Shown piece after piece: positions 1 to 8,366 of a stretch of 64,000 bases of DNA. The stretch comes from Candidatus Poribacteria bacterium (GTDB lineage Bacteria; Poribacteria; WGA-4E; WGA-3G). The stretch is taken from assembly GCA_958295945.1 (NCBI GenBank), contig OY282386.1, positions 1,302,001 to 1,366,000 of the forward strand, read 5' to 3'. The position numbers were made by a program, and so were the translations under genes. How positions within the stretch are numbered: the stretch's first letter is position 1; every line of letters starts with the position of its first letter. The notes under the pieces were generated by a model. The model did not search any database and was not told the origin of the DNA. It saw nothing but the letters and a program-made list of their open reading frames with translations.

Positions 1-2372
1 CTTTCCTACTCATGACAAGCATTGCACGTGGGATAGGTTCAGGATATATTCTGTCTGGTATGACCATGGACGAATGGTTACTTGAATGGAAACGGGTTGG
101 CGATAAGGTGCATCTTGTCCGAAAAAATGTGCGTTTTCGTGCTGATAAAGGTTCTCCCATCGCAGAAGCGGTCAACTTAGGATATAGTGATTCTGTGCTT
201 TTTGCTCTCAAACTTGAAAGTGTCCATCCACAGAGCAAAAGTCTGCTCGTAAATATATCTCCAGTGTTCATATCTGATTTGCTTCCTTTAGCAGGCAATT
301 TAGGCGGGGCACGATTTGATAAAACTCGTAGCACTTGGGGTGCCATCAAAGCGTTTCCAAAAAACGTAGAACTGCGGGTGAATGCTGTTTATTCTGGTGG
401 TGGTAGTAGAACCGCTGTCCCCGACAGTCGTGGTATGCAGGTAGCAGTTCATTATAGTCTTTCACAACTGCCAAACAATGATTATCAACCGCGTTTTGCT
501 GATGATCGTATGGGACATTTTATGACGACGGTGAAAGACTATTCACTACAGACAAGTGATGAACCGTTCATCCGTTATGTCAATCGTTGGCATTTGGAGA
601 AAGCAGACAAAGACAAGAAACTTTCACCGCCTAAAGAACCGATTATCTTCTATATTGAAAAAACCGTCCCGCATCGCTTCCGTCCTTATGTACGTCAGGG
701 AATTCTGGAATGGAATAAAGCATTTGAAAAAGCAGGTTTTATTGATGCGATTGAAGCACGGATTCAACAAGACCATGAAAATTGGGATCCTGAAGATGCA
801 CGATATAACACAATCCGTTGGATAGTGGGTGCATCCTTTGCGATTGGACCATCTCGTGTAAATCCATTGACAGGACAAATTCTGGATGCCGATATTCTTG
901 TGGGTGAGAGTTGGATTAGGTATTGGCAGCGGGAATGGACAACTTTCTTTGATGAATTAGAACATGAACGCGAACATCCGATTGATCACGATTCAAGGTT
1001 TCACTGCCAAATGGCAACCGGACTTGCACGCCAGATTGGCTTCATGGCGAGTGTTATGCAGGCGCGCGGTGCGATGGAAGATGGTGGGGAACTCCCTGAA
1101 GAGTTTATTGGTCAAGCACTCAAAGCACTGATTATGCATGAAGTTGGACACACATTAGGGTTGCGTCACAATTTTAAAGCAAGTACTATCCATACGCTTG
1201 ATGAAGTGAACAAGCAAAAAGACGAGCCACTTGTCGGATCTGTTATGGAATATGATGCGGTAAATATCGCGCCTGAAGGTAAAAAACAGGGGCATTATTA
1301 TACACCGACAATCGGTCCTTGGGACTATTGGGTTGTAGAATATGCCTACAAACCCGTTAGCGGTAATAAACCCGAAGCAGAATTACCAGAATTACAGAAA
1401 ATTGCATCTCGTGCAGCGGCTTCAGAACTCAGGTATGGCACAGATGGTGATGCATCGGCATATCAAAACCGTGACCTTGATCCGTTGGTGAATCGTTGGG
1501 ATATGGGTGCGGATCCGCTTGAGTTTGCGAAACAACGGCGTGAGATTGTCGCCGGACTCTGGGACGAGATTGCAGATAAAGTTACAACAGATGGTATGGG
1601 GTATCAACGTGTGAGACGCGCATTCAGATCACTTCTCGGTGAGTATACTTCATCTATGTATCTTGCAGCACGTTTTATCGGTGGACAATACCATCACCGG
1701 GATCACAAGGGTGATAAAGATGGTCGTTTGCCTTATGTGCCAGTGCCAGCGAAGAAGCAACGTGAAGCACTTGCATTTATCAAGGAACATGCACTTTCTG
1801 ATAAGGTTTTTGATTTTCCACCAGAACTGTTGAACAGCATTGCCATCACGCGTTGGAGTGATTGGGGAACAAGTAGTAATAACTCTTCTCGTTTGGATTA
1901 TCCAATCCATGATGTTATTCTGCGAAACCAAGGTCAAATCCTGAGAAGATTGCTTGATGCGAATGTGCTTTCACGCGTTCTGGACACAGAACTCAAGTTT
2001 TCTGGTGAAGATGCCTTCACAATGCCAGAACTCTTTACCGGTATTACAGATGCTGTTTGGGTTGAACTTGATAAAAATGCTGACGCTAATCAGTGGACAA
2101 ATTCAGATGCATTTATCTCAAGTTTCAGGCGTGGATTACAACGTGAACATCTGAAGCTGTTGATTAAATTGGTGTTAGCTGCAGATAGCGGTACACCTGA
2201 AGATGCGAGATCTCTTGCACGTCTACATCTAACACAAATCAATGGTCGTCTTAAGACTGTCCTGCAAAATTCTAAGGCAAAACTGGATGAGTACAGTGTT
2301 GCTCATCTTGAAGAATCGCAGGATCGTGTTGATAAGGCGTTGGCTGCAAACTTTAACGTTGAGAAGCGTTAG
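1..2372 (+). CDS. Zinc-dependent metalloprotease, DUF5117/DUF4953 type (5'-truncated by window edge)
   Basis: A large metallopeptidase, probably exported or periplasmic. The zinc site HEVGHTLGLRHNF (HExxHxxGxxH plus NF) begins near residue 376 counted from the ATG at 12. The extended metzincin-like signature and the flanking text match the DUF5117/DUF4953 family, whose substrates are not established. The reading frame is open upstream of that ATG to the first base of the window (F-L-L then M-T-S). Family members normally carry a signal peptide and roughly 100 more N-terminal residues, so I treat the start as lying outside the window. The C-terminal helical region (about residues 560-786) looks complete and ends in a normal stop. 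Downstream comes a minus-strand small gene, so the two transcripts converge. The family call is firm; the physiological role is unknown. Confidence 0.85.
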   Translation, partial: FLLMTSIARGIGSGYILSGMTMDEWLLEWKRVGDKVHLVRKNVRFRADKGSPIAEAVNLGYSDSVLFALKLESVHPQSKSLLVNISPVFISDLLPLAGNLGGARFDKTRSTWGAIKAFPKNVELRVNAVYSGGGSRTAVPDSRGMQVAVHYSLSQLPNNDYQPRFADDRMGHFMTTVKDYSLQTSDEPFIRYVNRWHLEKADKDKKLSPPKEPIIFYIEKTVPHRFRPYVRQGILEWNKAFEKAGFIDAIEARIQQDHENWDPEDARYNTIRWIVGASFAIGPSRVNPLTGQILDADILVGESWIRYWQREWTTFFDELEHEREHPIDHDSRFHCQMATGLARQIGFMASVMQARGAMEDGGELPEEFIGQALKALIMHEVGHTLGLRHNFKASTIHTLDEVNKQKDEPLVGSVMEYDAVNIAPEGKKQGHYYTPTIGPWDYWVVEYAYKPVSGNKPEAELPELQKIASRAAASELRYGTDGDASAYQNRDLDPLVNRWDMGADPLEFAKQRREIVAGLWDEIADKVTTDGMGYQRVRRAFRSLLGEYTSSMYLAARFIGGQYHHRDHKGDKDGRLPYVPVPAKKQREALAFIKEHALSDKVFDFPPELLNSIAITRWSDWGTSSNNSSRLDYPIHDVILRNQGQILRRLLDANVLSRVLDTELKFSGEDAFTMPELFTGITDAVWVELDKNADANQWTNSDAFISSFRRGLQREHLKLLIKLVLAADSGTPEDARSLARLHLTQINGRLKTVLQNSKAKLDEYSVAHLEESQDRVDKALAANFNVEKR

Positions 2373-2485
2373 ATGTTTGTTGGATCAAGGCTTCCTCTTT
2401 GCAGGATTAGAGACTGCATTGCTCAAAACCCTCAATATAGTGATATTTCGTGGATGCACCGCTATTCTGATAAATGTCAGATAAC

Positions 2486-2710
2486 CTATTTTTCACTATC
2501 AGGTTTAGTATCAACTGGTTTAGGACTATCAACTGGCTTAGGGTTATCACCAGGTTTGCCAGATTCTGGATTAGGTTTATCCTCAGGTCTCATTTTATCT
2601 GGCATTACTATAATTTCTGGAGGGTCGTACGACTCTTTGACCCTGTCTTTTTTTGGTAAGTCTACTGTAATCCTTCGATTTGGTCGTTTAGTGCGATTCG
2701 ATCTTGACAT
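2486..2710 (-). CDS. Small basic/acidic Pro-rich protein, unknown
   Basis: 74 codons. The N-terminus is Arg/Lys-rich (MSRSNRTKRPNRR) and the C-terminal half is low-complexity and Pro/Asp/Lys-rich, with a repeated PKPVD unit, so the protein is likely disordered. It has no membrane segment or signal peptide. The case for a real gene rests on a good ribosome site (AAGGAG, 8 bases before ATG) on the minus strand. The competing plus-strand reading of the same DNA has no such site. It lies downstream of, and on the same strand as, the restriction-like island, but about 380 bp away, so linkage is uncertain. Function unknown. Confidence 0.5.
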   Translation of the reverse strand: MSRSNRTKRPNRRITVDLPKKDRVKESYDPPEIIVMPDKMRPEDKPNPESGKPGDNPKPVDSPKPVDTKPDSEK

Positions 2711-2773
2711 TATTCAATCTCCTTAATTAATAGAATTATAGTGGAATGGACAATTAATAGGACACGTCTCAGA

Positions 2774-2796
2774 GGGCGAGGAAACCTCGCCCCTAC
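2774..2796. repeat. Family A palindrome, single arm
   Basis: GGGCGAGG-AAA-CCTCGCCC is a perfect 8-bp stem with a 3-base loop, followed by CTAC. The same architecture (CTAC, then a G/C-rich stem around AAA/TTT or TCTCTGTG) recurs at 8246-8310, 22318-22397, 25087-25117, 36891-36967 and, in altered form, 61709-61774. Only one arm is present here. Confidence 0.7.
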
Positions 2797-2908
2797 GGGA
2801 CTTGTGGTACTTGCAAGTGCATTGAAATGTCTTCTTAATTCTAAACTTTACTATAATCTGGTAATGGGTTTCGTGACGTAATCTTGGCACACCCTTTGTT
2901 CTTTGTTA

Positions 2909-2990
2909 TCACACATCCATCCCCGCATCCCGATATGTCTGCTTAATCAATTTAATTTTCGTATCAAAATCTTATGTGGGAATACAAGTG
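2909..2990 (-). pseudogene. Relic of a second methylase C-terminus
   Basis: Read on the minus strand, this ends in codons for KLIKQTYRDAGMDV and a stop. That closely matches the last residues of the intact methylase (QLIRQTYQDAGMDV, stop at 4832). About 55 bases further upstream the codons for HLY are also shared, but the spacing differs by 7 bases, so the frame is broken and an in-frame stop intervenes. Outside this the similarity fades. It is best read as the leftover 3' end of a paralogous methylase gene, from an earlier duplication or replacement of the island. Confidence 0.65.
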
Positions 2991-3094
2991 TTCATTGTCT
3001 GAATCGCGGATGCCACAGATGAACACGGGTTTTAAGCCTTTTCAATGTATATACTCTTCAGAATTAGCGGAACGGTATATCCGTAAGATGATTT

Positions 3095-4687
3095 TCAACT
3101 CCCATCATTTTTATTGCCGAGTTTTCCACTACGAACAACCAAAATGAGAAAATCAACGGTATCCAGAGCTTGTTTGAGGATTGCGATGAATGCTTCTTGC
3201 TGCCCCAGCTTATCAACTCCGAAGTACTTGGCAATCTTTTCGTAGTTACTACCTTTTCGATGTCCGCTACCTGCGGACCGTAACGCCTGAAGTTTCTGTA
3301 AAAAAGAAACTCGGTGATCAGCATCTCCAACAGAATGGAAACAAAGAACTTCCTCAAGAATTTCAATGCTACGTTTACCTTCAAGATTCACATTCTCTGC
3401 TGCGGACAAAAGCCTCTTTAGTGGTTTTACATTTATTGATTCAATTAATATCGTTTGAAGATCCTGAACTAAATCATCAAAATCACACTGTTCATCACTA
3501 ACTGGGATCCTTAAGCGTCTGAGGCGATACTCATCTCCAGGCGACAGCGGTTTTAGTAACTGCCAACCAAGGCATTCGTCACATGCCTTTTGCAACTGCT
3601 CATAACTTTGCTTGAACAAGATATCTGGCTGATCTGAACTCGCCCACTCACCCTGAATCATACGTCTATAAAAAGTTTCACTCATACCATCTTTGGGCTG
3701 AATGTTATGGACCCGCCAATATTGTTGTTCTGCGTAAGGTAAAGAAATCCCAAGTTCATCTAAGAATACACAAACTTTGTCAGGATCGTGGTTATCAATT
3801 TTCATACTCCACAATGAGGGATAACGCACCATTGAATCACCAACAGTGTATTTGCTAGGTTCATTGTAGTACTTATCCAAAACCTGCTTGTCAAAATGGA
3901 CAAGCGTAAGTTTGCAAGCTGTGTCTTCTCCATGAAAATCGTTCAGCTCACGCGGATCGCATGTGTGACAAATATCATCTCCATTCTCGTCAGTGTCTAC
4001 GATAAATTCGACGTACTTCCGTTCCTCAGCGAAATCACCTAAACCGCTCTTAGACTTCAGTAGCGGTTTGATAAGTCTTCTTCCTTTCAACCTGCTGTCT
4101 GATCGAAATTCTGGATAGGCAGTATGGTTACAACAATCATGTCTCCAACATATAAGACCATCGCGCTTGAATTCACGTTCAATGTCGTTGAGGCCGAGTT
4201 CCTCAAGGGAATATCTTGAATACTCATTGAATTCAAACATTATTGACAGATACATTTCTTTGTCAGTTAAGAATTGGCGAATTTCCTTGAGTCTTATCTG
4301 AACTTCATGAGGCTTAACGATAGCGATCCTTTCTTCATTTCCAGCGTCATCAATCTTGATGTATGTATCCGTTTTTCTGTCGTGGTAGAGATCATGAAAA
4401 AGACGAAATTCTTCAGAAATCTCATTGTAATTTTCTCTTATTCCACCAAAACAACGAGGAATAATCAGCTCTTCAATCCCATTTTCAGTACCGTAGCGTA
4501 TACCGACGTTCGCCTCAGAAAGCACTTGCTCAATTTGATCTGGAGGAATCAAATCAGAAAAAATGAAATAATCCCGAGGACTTTCCATCTGTCGGTACAC
4601 TGTCACCATGTCGATTGCTTTCTCCCGTCGTATCCATTCCAGATTATGTTTCTGGAATAACCGCTCCCGGTCCGATTCAATACTCAT
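3095..4687 (-). CDS. Unknown protein, third gene of the restriction-like island
   Basis: 530 residues from the ATG at 4687 (MSIESDRERLF). A GTG four codons upstream (4699) is an alternative, and an AAGAGG element lies before both. I do not recognise a family. It looks soluble, with no signal peptide or membrane segment. A short Cys/His-rich stretch near residues 180-195 (CWRHDCCNH) and a CHTC further on could bind metal. The C-terminal third looks helical. It follows the methylase on the same strand with a 132-bp gap, and no other gene lies between, so it may be an accessory or effector of that island. No catalytic motif was identified. Confidence 0.7.
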   Translation of the reverse strand: MSIESDRERLFQKHNLEWIRREKAIDMVTVYRQMESPRDYFIFSDLIPPDQIEQVLSEANVGIRYGTENGIEELIIPRCFGGIRENYNEISEEFRLFHDLYHDRKTDTYIKIDDAGNEERIAIVKPHEVQIRLKEIRQFLTDKEMYLSIMFEFNEYSRYSLEELGLNDIEREFKRDGLICWRHDCCNHTAYPEFRSDSRLKGRRLIKPLLKSKSGLGDFAEERKYVEFIVDTDENGDDICHTCDPRELNDFHGEDTACKLTLVHFDKQVLDKYYNEPSKYTVGDSMVRYPSLWSMKIDNHDPDKVCVFLDELGISLPYAEQQYWRVHNIQPKDGMSETFYRRMIQGEWASSDQPDILFKQSYEQLQKACDECLGWQLLKPLSPGDEYRLRRLRIPVSDEQCDFDDLVQDLQTILIESINVKPLKRLLSAAENVNLEGKRSIEILEEVLCFHSVGDADHRVSFLQKLQALRSAGSGHRKGSNYEKIAKYFGVDKLGQQEAFIAILKQALDTVDFLILVVRSGKLGNKNDGS

Positions 4688-4831
4688 GGTTCCATTCACC
4701 TCTTATTTGTAAATAGCAAAAGTGTATGTTAGTATGCTCTAACTTATGTAAAATAGTATATCACATATTTTCATGTTTGTCGTTGGAAAGGGTTTACACA
4801 TATCACCCGCCGGGGTTAAGGGATAAGAGAC

Positions 4832-7800
4832 CTACACATCCATCCCCGCATCCTGATATGTTTGCCTAATGAGTTGGATCTCTTGGTCTGTTAGTCCATA
4901 CAAGTGATATACATATTCATCTATTTCCCGCTCAATTTCAGGCACGCGATCACTGTGTGGGTCTGCTAATATCTGTTCAACTAGTGCTGATAATTCCGCT
5001 TGTTGTTCTGTAGTGCGATCTGCGATTGGAACACGTCGCATATATTGTGCAATAAAACGTAAAGCTCCTCCAGTCCACGGATCATTGAGGCTTTGAAACC
5101 TGTGGCGTGCATACCAATCAATTAGTTGACTATTCAAAATTGCAAGTAAGGAAAGATCCTCAGTAGGTAGAATATAGGTAGTTTGTAAGCAGTATGTCTT
5201 TGTGGTATCATAACAAGCCCGCATAAATGGGCTAATATCAGGATAGATAATTTTGGGTTTTTCAAATTCTGCATAATAAGTGCTTGCCCACCGTTGCATT
5301 GCGTACCATTCATAACGAATTTCTGTTTCTGATCTGTTTCTCTGAGAAAGTCTATCTCTATATTGCAATAGATGATTATAAATGGATGGATAATTCTCTC
5401 TGAATTGATCTTCTGCGTTTTGAGATACACCAGAAATAGTAGTATCTTCATGTAATGGAAAGTGCCATGGGATGAATAGGAGGTATAATTTCGCCCACTC
5501 TGAACGGTATCGTTTTATATCACGTCCCCGCAGAAGTGGTTTGATGATATCGGTAGACTCTGGGTCTCGAGTTATCAATTCTTCCCGCTTTGTTTCATTA
5601 ATGATAAATGCTTCATTGCATCCAGTCTTAATACCAAAGTAGAATCTGCCTTGTATTAGTTCAGTCAGTCGCATACCTGTATTTTGTAATTTTGTCAGTA
5701 GCTTAGTAACTTTTGACGGTACCAGCACCCAGGCATTAGGTGAAAAATTACTGGAATACATGGCAAATGCACGTACTTGAAACACATCTGATAGACGAAG
5801 AATATCTGATTCGTCTCTAATAATTGCAGCGAGGAAAGTATCTTGATTTGGCGGAGTACTCTCAACAAGGATGATACAAGTATTTACATTTGCTCTAAAT
5901 ACCGGAACACTCCCACAATCCAGGAGTTTATGGATTCGTTGGTCTTCGGATAAGAATTGTCGTAGTTTTTTCCCGTACCCCGCGCGCAGAAATTTGTTGG
6001 AAGAAATAAAAGTAAGAATCCCATTCATGCGAAGTAGTTCTGTCCCTCGTTTGTAGAAGTAGACGTAAAGGTCTGCCATACTCGTATAAACATCTGGAAA
6101 CAAACGTTCCAAAATTGGTTTCATTGGTCTAATAAGTTCATGGCGGACATAAGGGGGATTACCGATAACAACATCAAAACCACCTTCAAGGAACACCTCA
6201 GGGAATTCTGCCTCCCACATAAATTCATCATCGTTTACTTGAAAATCTTGGATATTTCCTCTGAGTTCAGCAATCTTTTCTCGGAGTCTCTGTTTATCAT
6301 TTTCGTTGTGGGTTACCAGATATTCCGCTTGATGTTCTTGTATCTGTTCTATGAATTGGAGAGCGAAACCAAGATTTGCACCTAATGGGGTGGGACCGGT
6401 TAGACTATCACCTATTGCAACTTTATAGTCTAAGTTTGGCAGGGGTTGAGGTGTGTCACCTTCATAGTCCACAGCAAGACTGAGCCACAAACGGAGCATT
6501 GCGATGTTGACTGCGAATTCGTCTTTGTCTACACCGTAAAGGTTGTTCTGTATGATGTCCAGTTTGCGTTGGTATATTGTGGGTGAATCTATCTGATTGC
6601 TTTGGAAAAGTGCTTCGCGTAGACGTAGTAATTCACTCATCATGCCGAGTAGATATGCACCACTGCCACATGCTGGATCGCAGACACGTAGCGTTTGTAG
6701 GACATGGAGTACGTTCTCTGGATTTCGGATTTCGGTTGCATCTCCATCATCAACAAACTTCTTTAGGCATTCCTCTGTTTCCTCTGTTTTATTCTTCAAA
6801 CAGATTTTCAGACTTTCTCGGCACATAAAGGAGACAACGGGTCGCGGTGTGTAGTAGCTGCCCGTGTCGTGTCTTCCGGTGACGAGTTCTTCAAATACCT
6901 TCCCGAGCATCTCTGGGTCAACTGCTACCTCAACATCAAGTGGTGTGGATTCGGTTACTGTGAAGTTATATCGTTCAAAGAGATTTAGGATTTCGGCAAA
7001 TTCTTCGTTTGGGATATGGATAGCGTGTTGACGATCAAATTCATAATCCTTTCGCTCAAATAAACCACCGTTGAGAAATGGCACATCTCCTCTTGCTTCA
7101 ACAAGTTCATCCAATTCTTCGTCTAAGTCCAGTTCACTACCAAGCCCATGAAAGAAAGCATAAAAGAGTCTGTCGTTGAGAAAGTTTTCATTGGGTTGGT
7201 TTTCTGTTGCCTTAAAAAGTGCGCGGAGATAATCACGGTTACCGTTGTAGGTGAGCCATCCCTTCTTTTCAATAAACCGAAGAAACATCAGTCGGTTAAA
7301 GAGACGTTGGGTATAGAGTCGTTTTGCTTCAGTGTCGTTTTCAGGAGTCCCATCAACAGCAGTTTCAACACGGGCAAAGACGCGTTGGTAGTCGGCGAAG
7401 AATTTATCGGTAACTGCCTCAACATCGAATGCAGCCTTCCACGCGGTTAGCCATTCTTCGTCATTTGGAAATCCATCGTAAGGTAATGCAAGTGCTGGTA
7501 GGTTATACTCACAGAGGGTGCGGATGTGTGTATCTCCCTGTTCCCATGAGAAGATGGAAAGCACGGCACGTCGCCAGTTTTCGTTTGCTGCAAAATGTGC
7601 AAAGGCGAAACGCTTAAAATCAGTTGTGGTGCAGATAAAGAGAAGGTTGTCATGTTCCCATGCGGGTAGGTTTGGATCATGATCGCGTCTATTGACGAGT
7701 CCGCGTAACACACGCCGCAGTGCAGTTCGGTAGATAGAGTCGTTGTTGAACTGGAGGAAGAAGATACCCCACGGTTGTGTCTCTTCTATTAACCCTAATG

Positions 7801-8017
7801 TGGGTTGAGCGGGTGGGAATGGGGGCAGCTGCCAACTATCAACGATTCGGTCTTCAGTGTGTTCGTCAAGGTCAAGGTCTTCTGCGGACCACGAGAAGGC
7901 GACATCTTCAAATTCAACGTCATCCGGAATTCGCCAGTCGAGTTTATCGCGGAAAAAGTCTAAAAGTGAGTTGAAGTCACGGATGTTTTGAATGTCGTTT
8001 GGTGTAATTTGGGGCAT
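4832..8017 (-). CDS. Eco57I-like N6-adenine DNA methyltransferase (type IIG/BREX-PglX-like)
   Basis: A 1061-aa protein with class I SAM-binding motif DPACGSGAYL near residue 446 and catalytic motif GNPPYV near residue 620, the usual order for N6-adenine methylases. The long N-terminal region (1-400) has the style of type IIG enzymes. The C-terminal part (about 750-1040) looks like a TaqI/Eco57I-type target-recognition region (ILNSQLIDWY...NDPWTGGALRF). I could not confirm a nuclease motif in the N-terminus, so it may be methylase-only. It would methylate adenine in a specific site and mark self DNA. It lies between the PLD-helicase (upstream) and the unknown 530-aa protein (downstream), all on the minus strand. 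The ribosome site is weak. Confidence 0.85.
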   Translation of the reverse strand: MPQITPNDIQNIRDFNSLLDFFRDKLDWRIPDDVEFEDVAFSWSAEDLDLDEHTEDRIVDSWQLPPFPPAQPTLGLIEETQPWGIFFLQFNNDSIYRTALRRVLRGLVNRRDHDPNLPAWEHDNLLFICTTTDFKRFAFAHFAANENWRRAVLSIFSWEQGDTHIRTLCEYNLPALALPYDGFPNDEEWLTAWKAAFDVEAVTDKFFADYQRVFARVETAVDGTPENDTEAKRLYTQRLFNRLMFLRFIEKKGWLTYNGNRDYLRALFKATENQPNENFLNDRLFYAFFHGLGSELDLDEELDELVEARGDVPFLNGGLFERKDYEFDRQHAIHIPNEEFAEILNLFERYNFTVTESTPLDVEVAVDPEMLGKVFEELVTGRHDTGSYYTPRPVVSFMCRESLKICLKNKTEETEECLKKFVDDGDATEIRNPENVLHVLQTLRVCDPACGSGAYLLGMMSELLRLREALFQSNQIDSPTIYQRKLDIIQNNLYGVDKDEFAVNIAMLRLWLSLAVDYEGDTPQPLPNLDYKVAIGDSLTGPTPLGANLGFALQFIEQIQEHQAEYLVTHNENDKQRLREKIAELRGNIQDFQVNDDEFMWEAEFPEVFLEGGFDVVIGNPPYVRHELIRPMKPILERLFPDVYTSMADLYVYFYKRGTELLRMNGILTFISSNKFLRAGYGKKLRQFLSEDQRIHKLLDCGSVPVFRANVNTCIILVESTPPNQDTFLAAIIRDESDILRLSDVFQVRAFAMYSSNFSPNAWVLVPSKVTKLLTKLQNTGMRLTELIQGRFYFGIKTGCNEAFIINETKREELITRDPESTDIIKPLLRGRDIKRYRSEWAKLYLLFIPWHFPLHEDTTISGVSQNAEDQFRENYPSIYNHLLQYRDRLSQRNRSETEIRYEWYAMQRWASTYYAEFEKPKIIYPDISPFMRACYDTTKTYCLQTTYILPTEDLSLLAILNSQLIDWYARHRFQSLNDPWTGGALRFIAQYMRRVPIADRTTEQQAELSALVEQILADPHSDRVPEIEREIDEYVYHLYGLTDQEIQLIRQTYQDAGMDV

Positions 8018-8366
8018 TTGGTTGTCTCTATTCCGTAGTAAAGCAGCACTGCAATTTCTAGAGTGTATCTCGTAAAAACATAATTAAAGATTCGAAGTCG
8101 TGGACTTTTTGGAATTCGTAAGAAATATTGGGACGCATCTTATCACTATAACCTTATAGGTAGCCTCCTTTGTAAATTGCAAATTTAGCGATAGACATTA
8201 TGCCGATTTAATTGTCCAATGTTGCTTCATTCAAAGGCGTGGCGTGTAGGGGCGGGGTTTCCCCGCCCGACTGGAATACTCGTGGACAGGCGGGGAAACC
8301 CCGCCCCTACGATGTTCACAGGGGACGCTGATTAATTCATTATAATGTCTGATATAGATATAAGTA
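8018..8366. other. Spacer inside the defence island with paired palindromes
   Basis: 349 bp between helicase and methylase genes that otherwise look co-oriented. The left part (8090-8200) is AT-rich with no reading frame I trust. The right part carries the doubled family A palindrome at 8246-8310. The spacer may split transcription of the island or process its mRNA. Confidence 0.6.
8246..8310. repeat. Family A palindrome, two arms
   Basis: The left arm GTAGGGGCGGGGTTTCCCC begins at 8246 and the right arm, ending in CCCCTAC, ends at 8310; they are reverse complements. Each arm is itself a hairpin (GGCGGGG-TTT-CCCCGCC; GGCGGGG-AAA-CCCCGCC). The whole can fold as one long stem or two short ones. 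This looks like a small non-autonomous repeat rather than a simple terminator. Confidence 0.8.

Larger units (their letters stand above)
2711..3094. other. Non-coding spacer with a palindrome and a methylase relic
   Basis: A 384-bp stretch without an intact gene. It holds a GC-rich palindrome at 2774-2796 (family A, see repeats) and an 82-bp decayed copy of the end of a methylase gene at 2909-2990. Around 2995-3030 there is text resembling a common dispersed spacer motif (gatgccacagatgaacac). I see no promoter that I would defend. Confidence 0.6.

Noticed and set aside
2373-2726. Plus-strand open frame of 117 codons after the metalloprotease
   Set aside because: It lacks a ribosome site and reads Leu/Ser-rich nonsense antisense to a minus-strand frame with a clear AAGGAG start.
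3064-3384. Minus-strand frame overlapping the end of the 530-aa gene
   Set aside because: A shadow in another frame of the real gene; no start signal.
8246-8310. Reading the doubled palindromes as ordinary terminators
   Set aside because: No T-run follows, two-arm forms recur in unrelated spacers, and some lie upstream of genes. A dispersed repeat family explains them better.
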